Source: Litomosoides sigmodontis (Eukaryota; Nematoda; Chromadorea; Rhabditida; Onchocercidae). From it: a stretch of 64,000 nucleotides of DNA. The first letter of the stretch is position 1. Every line of letters starts with the position of its first letter. The notes beneath the pieces are model-generated. The model saw only the letters and a list, made by a program, of their open reading frames with translations, ran no database searches and was not told the origin of the DNA. A program made the translations under genes and the position numbers. Location of the stretch: NCBI GenBank assembly GCA_963070105.1, contig OY718806.1, positions 10,380,190 to 10,444,189 on the forward strand. Reading direction: 5' to 3'. This document shows positions 11,659 to 23,677 of this stretch, piece after piece.

Positions 11659-13976
11659 GTGTTTAAGAATATATGAGTAAATTCAGAGGAAGGGAAAATG
11701 AGTCTCGAGAAAGAAGGGATGTAGAGACTAATATGAGAAGGAATGAATTGGTCAGTGTGAAAAGCTAAATTTAAACTATGTTAGCTGTCCATATAGATAG
11801 ATAAATGGACATCTGATCAATAATTGTAATTGCAATAATTTAGCTTACTTTTCACCACATTCTAGTACTATCGATGGAGAAAGTAGGAAAAATGGTTGCG
11901 GCACAGCAGAAAAAAGAGAACTACCATTTAGCGATACGAGTATTGATAGAATTAAAATTATTTGAAAGAAATTAGTACTTCATATGACTGATACCTAAAT
12001 AGCGTGTAATTTTTTCCACCACAACATTATGAGAAATACGAAATAAGCAAATCCAGAAGTGCAAAAGTAACGAAAATCGGAGAAGTGATAAAAAGTGCTT
12101 TTTAAAAAAGTTATCTGCACTTTCTTATCATTCATCCTCATTTTTAAACTGACACCAATTGATCTAAATTATGGAATAAACTTGTATACTTTTATGAATT
12201 TGATGAAAGGATACCGGGCAATTCATAGAAGTACTTGCGTGGTTGAAATGAATTAATGAAATGCCCGATTTTGATAATTGGTACTTTGCTTGTTCGACCT
12301 TTAATAGCGTTATGACCTCTCGTTTTACCTACCGTATAAAACAAATGACATCTTCAGTATTAACACTGCTTGAAGGACAGATTGCAGCACGCTTATTCTC
12401 GACCTCCAATTTCGCCTACTCTATTCGAGAAATTAAAATGAAAAGGTTTTGAAAATGACGAAAAGTTAGAAAGGATAAATCAGTAAGCTAAGAGGAACAA
12501 TAACATCAAGCAAAATTATACTGGACTGATGTTTGATGAATGTTAAATGCTCTGTTTTAAGGATGTCCGAACACATACATACGAACGGACACTTGGTGAA
12601 ATTGAACAGAATGCTCAATAAAAGAAAATCAATGCCTAAGCAGTTAGCATTCAAGAAAGAAGCGCAATGAAAGAACTAAATTAAGTGAAACCGAAAGGAC
12701 GTCGAAGTAACTTTGCCGTCGCAGATACCATATTTTTTTGAATACATCATACCAAAATCATTTCGTTTCATCTCACTTTTTCTCCCACTGAAGTAAAGCG
12801 CTTTGGGAATAAATAAGAATTTGGTCTACTGAGTTTAAAAACAACGTCGACGTGGAATTCGTCTCTTTTCCTTTTGCATTATCAGCTTTTGATGTAAAAA
12901 TATACATTCGAATGTGATTTCACATATTTTTTTGATAAGACGGAATACTCCGAGCGGGAAAAATACGTTACACAACAGCATAGTTAATAAATTTTCGACC
13001 GAACGATGTCAGACTTGAGTGTGTAGGCGAGCAGTTCATAGCTTCACACAAATTCTTAAGTAAAACGGAATGCTGTTTGAAATTTGTAATTAGTGTCACG
13101 TCCATTCATCTCCATCTCACTTCGCGATTGTTATGGATGTTTACAAATCCCATGCGGCAATGACACATTGCTTACACTTCCGATGTTGCTATGTTTTATC
13201 AAATTTTCATACTGTGAATATGCAGCAAATAACCGACAACGTTAAAGCAAGTTCACATCTTCTTTCTTATCATATCTTTCACAACATTCTCAAAAAGAAG
13301 TTACGAATTTTCCCATTCTCTAGCCACTGTCCTCAATTAAACTAACTCTTAGTAACTCACATGAACGATAGCTTGAGCTGAGGTGTGTTAACTTTAGCAA
13401 ACTTCACAAAACCTTCTCCATACGTATATCTGTGAAACTTTTTTTAGAGCTGATGAGAGGAAATTGAGGGAAATTACATGAAAGTAATTATTTAACGCAC
13501 AAAAGAGAATTGGGTCGATGGCGATATTTAATCAAAAAAGTCTGCCAGAAATGAATTGTTAAAGATGTGAGATATAACTAAAAATACCTCAGTAAATATC
13601 AGGAATAAGTGAGTTGTTGAACTTAATTAGTAATTAGTAAATAATTAGATTAAGTATTGAAAATGTACCGCACAAAGAAATGGAAGGATCGAGACTCACT
13701 CTCGATGGCAACTCTCTTCAGCAAACAGCTCTTTTCAAATTTCTAACCATGCAAAATCACGTTTTGAATTCGATAGGAAACAGCATGTTGAAATGAAGTC
13801 CATGACTCATTTCATTTTTTTTTCTCCCACTACAATGCCAATTTTCGACGATGATAGCAGTGGTGGTAGTAATAACTGTTATTTTTAATTTTTCAGGAAT
13901 TTTCAATGAAATGGGACTAAATCGATTTTATCACTACGTGTACCTGGCAATTTTCTAATTTTAAACATAAAAAATA

Positions 13977-14717
13977 GTGCAGAAGGTGAGATTATGGCAC
14001 AGAAATAACACTGTTCGCAGGGAGAGCTCAGTGACACGACAAATGGATTTTGAAATGGAAAAAAGGGAGAGAAGGATTAGGAGAAATTTGATGGAACTCT
14101 TCGTGCTCAGGTGGTTAGGACGAGAACGCAGTAGTGGCTTGTTGAGGTTAGCAGTGGGTGAGGGAGTGCTGGAAGTGCTGTGGAAAGAGGGAAGGTTGGA
14201 TGGGAGAAGGCGAAGAGCGGAGCGGCGAAGGCAGTATTGGTACTTCCTCCTCGCACGGCTTTTCGAGAAAAACCACTGGCTCTGTGGGTGGATGAGGAAC
14301 GAGGACTGGAAGGGACAACGGAGGGATGCACTTCTGTCCCAACTGCGACTGCTGTCTTTGCTACGAGACAGAAACGGAAAAAGGCCGAGAAGTGCTCGGA
14401 TGAGAACATCGACGACACATCATCCCTTCATATCCATCCGTTCCTTTTCTCCCTCTCTCTCTCTCTCTCCCTCTCTCTCTCCCTCCCTCTTCCCCTTCAC
14501 TTTCATATATCGTCACCTGCTATCCCTTCTTCTCACACTACCAAAAGCGAAAGTCACCCTTCCTCAAAATAAATTTCAACGTGGAAAAAAAGGAAATAAT
14601 GGCGTTGTTGTGTGTGATGTTCGCTCACAAATCGCTCCAATTGCAAACCATTCCTTTCGTCTGGACAGGTGTCAGTCAGGTACACGTAGCGTAAAGTTCT
14701 GTGACATCGGATCATGA
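13977..14717. other. GC-richer segment with overlapping open frames, unassigned
   Basis: One plus frame is open for 246 codons (13977-14717), and shorter frames overlap it on both strands (plus 14180-14572, minus 14418-14107). The translations are Arg/Glu-rich or run through the CT tract as Ser-Leu repeats. No family is recognised and the frames conflict, so I do not call a gene. The base composition differs clearly from the surrounding AT-rich DNA between about 14.1 and 14.4 kb. Possible explanations are an unrecognised exon, a regulatory element or a decayed insertion. Confidence 0.35.
14447..14499. repeat. CT-rich microsatellite
   Basis: Run of CTCT and CCCT units immediately right of the GC-richer segment. 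Confidence 0.9.
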
Positions 14718-16520
14718 AAAGCTGGTCAATTAGCAGCAAATGATTGACTTCTGCACAATACCACAAGGAGTACAGTGGGCGAATTGCTCCATGGCTAGCT
14801 TCTAAAAAAAACGATGATATCTTTTACAGCGATTAAAGCACACGACCGTCTGCGTGCTTATTAAAAAATGTTGGACTGAATACTTCTAAATTTCCGGCTA
14901 GCAGCCAAAACCTGCTTATCCTAAACGATTGCAGTAATTGAGGAACTTGTTTAATCGACTGCAAATTTCGTGTTTGTTGTCGTCAAATCAGCTTACGTGC
15001 GTTTTATGCATTTCTCTTTTAACCTTATAATTAATTGCCATATTTTTCAAATATGAAGATTTTGTAAGTATCTATGATATCGTCATGGGTTATGGACTAC
15101 GAGGATATGCCATGTAATCCATCAAACTGAGTTCGAATTTAGAATATTAGGACCAAATTTCGTCCAGCGGTTGAGACAAAATTCCCTTTGATTCCACATG
15201 AATATTTGAAGGATGCGACAACCAACTAATGTTCAAAGCTAAATTAACACACGACGAGGAAAATTGCCAATCGAAATCCTTAAACAGATTTATGCCATGC
15301 ATTTTAGTGAATTATTTCGTTAAAAAATTTCTCTAGAACTCTAAACAGGTACTTCTCCAAAATTCGTGAAAATGCAACCGAGAATAATGAGAGAAGATTA
15401 CTAAAGAGTCCTGAATTGTTGCACTAGAAATGTTTGGAAAGCAAGCTGAAAAGATAAGGGAAATAGCAGCTGTGTAACTTTGGTGAAATAGACATGAAAT
15501 GAACGCTAAATTAAACTTAATACTTCATTACCAACTCACTGGTTAAATTTATTATTATCATTGTCGCCATTACCAACACAATTGCCTCAGTTACTATACT
15601 ATCATCTTTACGAAATCAATTGCTTTTCCAGAATTTATTTTCGCTATTCCAAAACTTCCATTTCATTAATTACTCTTGCTTCTCAAAATTTTTCCATTTA
15701 TAATTAAATTTCTGCTTGGATGATGTTTTTTTTTCTAGCCAGAAATTTCTTGCTTTATATTTTTCATACAATTGGAAGCTTCTCAGCTTCAACAAACAAT
15801 TTCTTATCGAACACCTAGCATTCTTAACGGGAGGAAAACAGTAGCGACTGCAGCACTAGTGCCGCAACAAGCAGACAAAAAGCCAACAACAGCCTGTTTC
15901 ATCTCACCGTCGCTCCGCCGGATTGGACCGCTTGTTTCACTATGGTAAGAATGAAATTAGAAACGTTGAGGCGCTGACAATACTTATAATAACAATACAA
16001 TTATTGACATATGAATGAATGATTAAGCGTTATCAGTGTAAAGCTTTCAGTGCTACTGATAAGTGAAGTTCAATTTCAGTAAGGGAGAATCGCTGATTGA
16101 ATAATAACGAATGTTTATGAAGGCGAATTAAATTGTGTAATGAACAAGAAACATTTTGTGGCTTTGTTTGATCCAAAAATTGTGAAAGACACAAAGTGAA
16201 AAGCGAATTTAAAGAGATTTCAGATTAAAATGTTTTTGAAACCGTTTTCAGAGTTACAAACACGGTTACAGCAGGATGAAGGAACTCTCTGACATGCTTT
16301 CGAAGCTACTTATCATACTTAGCCTACGAGAATTGACGAAATTAGTGAATACCTTTTTTTGGAACGGAAATTTCAAAATTTAATCATCAGACGTATTTTA
16401 TCTTCTAGTAATTTTATAGAAAAGAAGTGAAAAGACACAACATAATCGATCTGCAAATGACAAATAAGCCTTCCAGAAAGTGAATGAGGAATATGACGGA
16501 CTTAAAGGACTTTCATTAGC

Positions 16521-16800
16521 ATGTCGATCAGCGAAAAAAGGGCAGAACAGCAAGCGAATTACTCAAATTCATGTCCAGCACTTTTTCATCCATTCAGGAA
16601 CTATTCAGGTGAGTTGTCATCTCAATGCATAATGAAACGATAGAAGTGCGGATAGGCAACACGCATGTTCTCACGTTAAAATGTTTCGCTGTCGCGTGAA
16701 ACAAAATGAAAATGAAAAATTAGCCTGATTCACTAGATTGGTTTTAGCGCTGCTTAACAACAAAACGGCCTGTTGTCGAAGGAAGAAGACATTGTGTCAA
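16521..16800 (+). CDS. Candidate two-exon 5' fragment of an unknown gene
   Basis: Weak candidate. Exon 1 (16521-16608) starts at an ATG, reads MSISEKRAEQQANYSNSC and continues to FHPFRNYS, ending at a consensus GTGAGT donor in phase 1. A good acceptor (TTGGTTTTAG before 16748) opens exon 2 in the matching phase, reading ALLNNKTACCRRKKTLCQ up to a GTTATT donor after 16800. Together they give 47 residues. I found no convincing next exon and no known domain; the Cys/Arg/Lys-rich end is unremarkable. Upstream open segments at 15791-15943 and 16253-16380 have similar character but do not join cleanly. It could be a real start of a gene whose other exons I cannot see, or a chance open frame in a GC-richer patch. 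Confidence 0.28.
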
Positions 16801-18640
16801 GTTATTTTTACTAAACTTCCAACCATTAACCAGACATTCGAGTTACTTAACATCACCCAAATAAGTTCTCGCATGTCATAGAAATTAATTCAAACTTATG
16901 ACTTAAATTAGATTCGCACAGTGGATTTCATTTGAGTAATTTGATTTTGCTTACTTTCCAAAGTGAAAAAAAATTAATTAGATTTTAGTTCAAAAAAAGA
17001 CTGCTCGACAAGTAGAAGAAATATTGTCTGCACATTTTTTATTTATTTAGTTTTTATGCGTTAAAAAGGGACTATTGTGTAGATTTTATGATTTTCGATG
17101 CGTTTTGTATTGTTTGAATATTTCAAAAAGCATTCCTTAATAATGCCGAAATCTTAAACAACCGTGAAGAAAATGAAAAATCCGGGAGATAAATAAAAAA
17201 GATTTTCCATAGATTTTTCTAGGTTATGGCGATAAAAAAAGCATAAAGTGATTAAAGCAAAATTTAAAAATTCAGTGAATGTTTGCAATTAACCCACAAT
17301 TCGATCAATTTAGACTGATAATCTTTTTGTCGAACGGTAAATAATTATCGCATAGGTACAAAATTCTCCATTATTAATTAAAATTTTAACTCCACCAATT
17401 CTTAACATATCTAGTAAGCAGATTTTTTTTGCCCTGTTTTTTTACCAAAACTTTGAAATTATCTACTAGTTTCAACAATTAAAATCTAGCAACATGGAAT
17501 ATTTGAAGGCTTTTTTTCAAGTGTATAGAAGCGAATTTGAAATAAAATAAAACAACCGCAAACAGATTTTGCTAGATATTAGCATTAGAGGACATTAGGC
17601 AGAGTTGTTGGGAATGGAAAAGTTCGCCCAAAATTTTTAGACTAAAATAGTTTCTGTTCAGAATGAAAGAAGGACAGGAGCAAATGGATTGAATTGATTA
17701 TCAAATTATGCTTTATCAGATTGATTCACTTTCAAATCACAATGATATCGAAATTAATCAATTTCTTGTTCGTATTACATTCATTTATTTATAATTACCA
17801 TTTAACGACGATGATATGAATTAAAATATACAAATTAAATTTCTCAATTAAATAAAGCACACTCTTTTTTATCAAAATTTATTTCCTATTGTTGACTATT
17901 GCCCCCAATTAGTCGCTCACACACTGCTGTTCCGTATATAAAAAGTCTTGAGGACAACAACAGAGATTTTTTTTATGAAATTTTTCTTGTGGCATATTAC
18001 ATGCGAAAGAAAATCCGTTCCAGAAAAATCTCGCTCCGTTTGTTTCCAAAATCAGTGCTTAACTTCGGATTTTGAAAGGAGAAAAAGCGAAATTAGCTCA
18101 TTTGATTAAACTTCTGTATATTTTTATAATACTATTCCGCACCAACTTCCCCGAAATTTACACGTAAGCAGAGTATCTAAACGTATATTGTCATATTGCA
18201 TTTTTTTTGGTTTCCATTTTACTCTTATTAATTTATTGAAACTTATTTTTTCTTTTAGGTGCTGTCAATTTACGCTATCTGCTACTGAAGAAGTGTTTCG
18301 CTGACGGATATTTTACACTTAATCCGTTTTTTCTTCTTTTTTTCTCTGCAATGCCGTACGTACGGTATGATTGGTTTTTATTTTTTTTTCTTTTTTTTGG
18401 AATATATGGCATGCACTTGCGTGTATCCCTTAATGTTTCCATTGCTGTACATCAACAAGCAAAGCGATTTTGCTGTTCGGAAAGATATGGGAAGAAAGAA
18501 AAAACAAAAATTCATTAAATGAACGGATGAGTGAACACAACAAATGTTAAAAAATAGGAGAGAAGAAGAAATTGCACAATCGTTCACTGACTGAGAATTG
18601 TACAACAATGCGACAACGAAACAGAAATTGTATGAATTTT

Positions 18641-18695
18641 CCCTCCCTCTCCCTCTCTCTCTCCCTCTCTATTTCTTTCTCTCTTCCTCTCTCTC
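18641..18695. repeat. CT-rich microsatellite
   Basis: CCCT/CTCT tract in the gene-poor interval, followed by an A-rich stretch. Confidence 0.9.
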
Positions 18696-21600
18696 AATAA
18701 AAAAAACGAATAAAAAAGGTTTTTGTAAATTTTGTGAATGTTTCAAACCATTTTGCCTTAAAAAACGATGAAAAAAATGTAAGACCACCTTATCTTTGAA
18801 AAAATGATGAAAAAAATGATTAATTAGGTCTAAAGATGTTGGATAGGATACAATTGCAGAGTACAGCGTTTCATCGAATTGAAAATTTAATCTCAGCATT
18901 AATAACTTTGATGAAAGTTAATTTAAACGTATTTTGCATTATATTCCTAGCGGTGCGATTCCAATCATTTCCTTCTGAGCTTTCTGCCTCATCATAATTG
19001 GTCTTTGGTAATTATACTGATTTGTGTTATTCTCATTGATTTTTATTTGAAATTATTTTTATTGAATTTATTAATTAGCATTATTCTTATTGTCCTTCAA
19101 TTTTAACTTATTCTCAATGTCTCAGGCTGAAATTTCGAATTGTTATAATTCCACTGCCAAATAAAGTGTTCGTTTAGCGGACGGAATTAATTGATAAATA
19201 TCGAAGTACAGACATAAATTTTTGATAAATTTAATAGATGTAAACGGACTAAGGAAGGGTAGATTGAAGTAAATGTGGGGCTTAATTTTCGGACACAAAC
19301 AGATTATTGAAAGATATGAGATTTCAGATGCGCAAATGTTAGATTTAAAGGAAGCCATTACAAATGCTAAATTTCCGGAATAATTGCTATAATCTAAATG
19401 GATGAATTTACTGAGAAGCACGGACATACGTGTGTTTCTAATTTGGAAACCAAGAAAAAATGATAAAAGAAATTAGGATCAAAACTGTATGAGATTGTAC
19501 TGTAAAAAATAATGCGTTGAATAGCTTCAGCAATTAACCTCATCACCGGTGAGCTTCAGAAGAACTAATTCTCGCAACAGACTTTCCAACATATTACACG
19601 TATCGTTGTTCATTTCACTTCCGGTCCATTTCCCCGTGGAATATTTAAGAAATATAAAAGAAAAGCAGACGGAGTGCTGTCTTTTGCATCAGTAATTTCT
19701 CAGGAAAAATGATGAAGACGAACACACCACCCAAGTTTACGTCTTCTTAACAGGAAAAATGAAGGCCTTAATGGAAGTTTGGAACTGCCTACTCATCTCT
19801 CGCACTTTTCCACTGAACCTCTTCTCACTATTGCTTCTAATAAGTAAACAGATAAAAGGAAGTTACCGAAGAACATCATCATTGAAATGTTGGAATAAAT
19901 GAGACACACGGTAAGCATCTGGTCCATACATGTAACTTTTTTTTCTCATTTTGAGCAGTCACGATGACAAGGGATTTTAAAATATTCTGAAATGAGTTGA
20001 TAAGAGTGGGAGAAAAAGTGCACTGGTAGATTAGACATAAATTTGAAATTATGAGTTAATAAAATAAGTTGTTTTTTTTCTCCTTAAAAATGGATGGTAT
20101 ATATCATCGATAAGTTGCAATTTGTTGAGATGCTATGCTAATTAAACATGTAAAGGAAGAAAGATCAAGGACAAAAGATAAGAATAAATGATGCGCAATC
20201 TCTTCAAAGAGAATTTGTTCGAATAATGCAAATGGATCTTTCGTCCAACGCAACACTTCACTTGCTAATATTTGGAAAAAATATTGCCGAGAATTTGGTT
20301 GAATTTAAATACGAACAAGTGAGCTAGATGAAATGAGTAATTTTGACAAAATTCAGTTAATCTTAAACGATTCATTTTGATTGTAAAATCTATTCGTTAA
20401 TATCAAACAAATGAATGAAATTAATTGCCAAGTGTTAAGATTGATACTAAGTGATATCTAAGCTAGTAAATGGTTGTAAAAGAAAGAATCCGCTGCTCAA
20501 ATTAATCATTTGTAAAGGAAGTGCTTGGAAATATTCATGCAATTAATTGTTGTTGATGAGAAGTATAAATTCACGAAAATAATTTCGTTTCAATTTTTTC
20601 CCTCTTCACAAAAGAAGAAAAATTCCATGCAATTTAAATGTATGCACCAATTTTGAGGGCATGCGATGAAACAAATGCAAAAAATGAGTACGTTTTTCCT
20701 TCAATCAAAACTATCATTAAGTTTTTTTTTTTACTTTTTAAACCCACCTGCCCTCATCTGCGTGTCCGTTAAGTGTAAGTATTTCTTTTGACAACGATAA
20801 GGCACTATCCTATGGCATTCTAAGTTAGTGAATTGAATCTGCAAATTATTAAGCTTGCCGACTTAAGCTATGATTGGGAGGTATAATTAAGATGATAGCT
20901 GAAATTTAGTGAAGAAAATCCTTACAGTACTTTCAAACACTTATATAAGCAAATAACAAATATTTTGCTTATTGATATTGAATTAAAAAAAATTTTCAAT
21001 GTTTTAAGTGGCTGGAAAGCTTCTTGCAGTTGCAGTTGCCTTAAATATAATTTGCATAATTCATGCTACCGGATGGTCGTTGATGAAAGCTCATTACTAA
21101 TTTAAAAGATTCATACTATTCTGCTTATTTCCATCTCTTTTCGCCAATTCTTGGACGCTATAATTTGCAAATTATCACTGCTTCAATATGCAAAATTGTC
21201 CAAAACAGTAACTCATGTAGAGAATTCGAATTTGCTAGCTATAGGATCATTATGGGGAATTGCAGATTGGAGTTTCATAAGTATTGCTAATAATGCAGAA
21301 ACAAGCTTCCAGTTTTCTTCGATGCATATTTCACCATAATTTATTTGGATGCAGTGAAGTGCTTATCCTCTTAATGGGATGTGATTGAAGAAGTGAAAGC
21401 CAATTCTGCCTGTTGTAAAATAACACTTCTGTGACGCATTAAAATGATATGATGAAGTACAAGCAACAATAGCCTATAGTAAGCAACAAAGTCATTTAGC
21501 GACGGTTGTGTTATGCTAGATTTTCGGGCGGTGGGAAGATATCGTTTATTTGGTACTTAAGAATTTTGCTGATGTTGGCGATCAGTTGTTTAGGCGATGA

Positions 21601-21700
21601 ATGGATCAGTCGGTTCTTCTCGGTTGCCCCATACATTTTAAATAGGGTGTGTTGCTAACGTAAATGTTATTGCAAGTGTTTGAGGCGATTGTTCAAAGAT

Positions 21701-21767
21701 AGATGGATGGAGATGAATGGATGGATGGATGGGTAGATGGATGGATGGTATAATGGAGGGGGATGGA
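21701..21767. repeat. GATG/GGAT tetranucleotide repeat
   Basis: Imperfect tandem GATG units with GAGATGAAT and GGTA interruptions. Frames through it produce artefact repeats of Trp/Met/Asp (plus) or Ile-His-Pro (minus). Confidence 0.9.
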
Positions 21768-22935
21768 TTTAATGTGAGTGGATATTTAGGATGGAAAATT
21801 GCCACTACAACTGTAACCGTGGCGCGTTTGTCCATTTCCCACCTTACCCTTACCCCTCCTTTTGCCCTCTTTTTAGTTGGTCAGGAATTCTTGAAACCTA
21901 GCTTCAACTCACTCACTTCATCTTCATTTTCCGCTCTCTTTTCCATTTCAGCCCTCCCTTCAAACTTCCCCTTCAAACAACTGTCCTATCTTTTACACAT
22001 GTTCTTCTTTGTCTTTCTTAATCATCTCCTCCTTTAATGCCTTCTGCTATATTACTAATTCCTCAACTCAGTTTACAAATTCATAGATTTGCTTGCTTAA
22101 CTTCTGCGCCACATTCCCACCCCTTTCCAATCCATCCTCCCAACGACTAATGACGGAAACGGTACTGTTCCTGCTGTTAACGCAATAATTTGACATATGG
22201 CAAACTGCGATCGCTGGTCACTTGTCTTTCAGTCTATTGCAATATTTATATCCATTTAATTAATTTAAATTGGCAATCGCGTTGATGAAAAACTTTCAGG
22301 GCACTCCGATCTCTCCTTCATTTGTTAACCCAATATTTAATGAATTGATATCTGCAAATGTTAACTTAAAGTAGCTAAAGTAACTTACATTCATTTCTCC
22401 CACAATTGTTAGCCAAGAACAGTGAAATGTTCCCTGACGTTGTTCCATCTGAACTTTATGATTCATTTCTTTGCGTTCAGCTTTGTATTTTGCCTTTGCA
22501 ATAAGAACGGTCAGGTTTGTAATTATGAAGAATTATAGCAAGAGTCCACACGGCGTGGGAAAATTCTTAACACACGGTGAAAGGCAGGAAAGCAATCTTT
22601 CACTTACAGTATCTTTGAAAAATGAAAAATCAACTGAGGGATTGACACTGATGAGACATGGTTAAATACAGTGCTACTGTGAGCCTTTGGAGCCTTGAAT
22701 TGACAACTTCGTTCCGCTATAGGAAGCTTCACGTAATATCTGTAGATCTTCGCTATACAATTCTAATTTACTTCTTATTAATCTTTCAACTCTTCCGGAA
22801 AAGGGCGATGAGCAATTATTTTATTAGAACTTTTCATTACGTCCTTTTTCCAGGAACTGTTATTTTAGATAAATGCGACTGAAAACTTCCATATCTCGGG
22901 TTCATTTTTCCATATTTGCATTCACATAGTCTTAC

Positions 22936-23084
22936 ATTTTCTGAATAATCGTTCGGGAACACCATGCCATCTTCTTTTCACTAGTATAATGAAAATTATT
23001 CGGTGGGAGCTGTTGTAGAGCCATCAGTTCCGTTACGATTACGGTCTCACGGCTACGGCTCTCAGCGTGGGAATCTGTTTCCAT
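22936..23084 (-). CDS. Candidate first exon of an unknown minus-strand gene
   Basis: Weak candidate. ATG at 23084 (minus) opens 49 codons reading METDSHAESRSRETVIVTEL, then MALQQLPPNNFHYTSEKK, and ends in phase 2 at a strong GTAAGAC donor (22935 downward). The patch is GC-richer than its surroundings. Against it, two plus-strand frames are also open across the same bases and I cannot find a matching second exon to the left. If real, it would be the start of a long-intron gene running through the 11-23 kb interval, divergent from the TGF-beta gene only 594 bp away. Confidence 0.28.
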
Positions 23085-23677
23085 GATCCATTCCGTGCTT
23101 ATTATTCAAACTACTGCTATTATGGACAAACAAGAAGCTACAACAAAAATTGTCTCATCAAGAGAATTGAGAAAAAAGCACCTCTCATACACATACTAAT
23201 TCTAAGTAATGATTATGTTTCCATACTGCCAATATCTTATTGACGTTCAATATTCATTTTTACTCTTTCTTCCGCTGAATTTTAAATGGTCAAAATTCTG
23301 CATCACTACTAATCAAAATTAAAATTGCTGTAAGAGAAAAAGGTATGCTAACCTTTTTCTGCAGAAGCGAAAATTTAGATAAGACTTTTAATATCAACGA
23401 AGAAGTAACCTCCCGTTAGTCCTGTTACCTTTCAAGTTCATTTCAATTCTCATTTCTGCAAAATTCTGATTCCAAAGTTTGCCAGTGCTGCAGAATCACA
23501 AAATTATCAGTGGTATGTTTAACTAAAATGCTGAAATGATAACAGGTGCTCTTGAAAAAAAGAAAAATTAGCAATGATATTGACTTTTAAAATGGTTAAT
23601 TATCAAAGATCTCCAAATTTCGTCCAAATAATTCGATAGGATGCCGCGAGCATGAAGTGAATCATTACAGAAATGAA

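Larger units (their letters stand above)
11199..23677. other. 12.5 kb gene-poor interval
   Basis: AT-rich sequence between the 5' ends of the divergent EGF-repeat (-) and TGF-beta (+) genes, so both promoters should lie at its ends. No gene can be built through it with confidence. Simple repeats occur at 11619-11655, 14447-14499, 18641-18695 and 21701-21767. Short GC-richer islands (about 14.0-14.4, 15.8-15.95, 16.5 and 22.95-23.1 kb) have open frames in several phases on both strands. Since stop codons are AT-rich, such islands give open frames by chance, so only the two with good splice context are listed separately as weak candidates. They may equally be conserved regulatory DNA. Confidence 0.55.

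Noticed and set aside
21638..22037. Open frames through the GATG repeat
   Set aside because: Repeat-driven, without splice or domain support.
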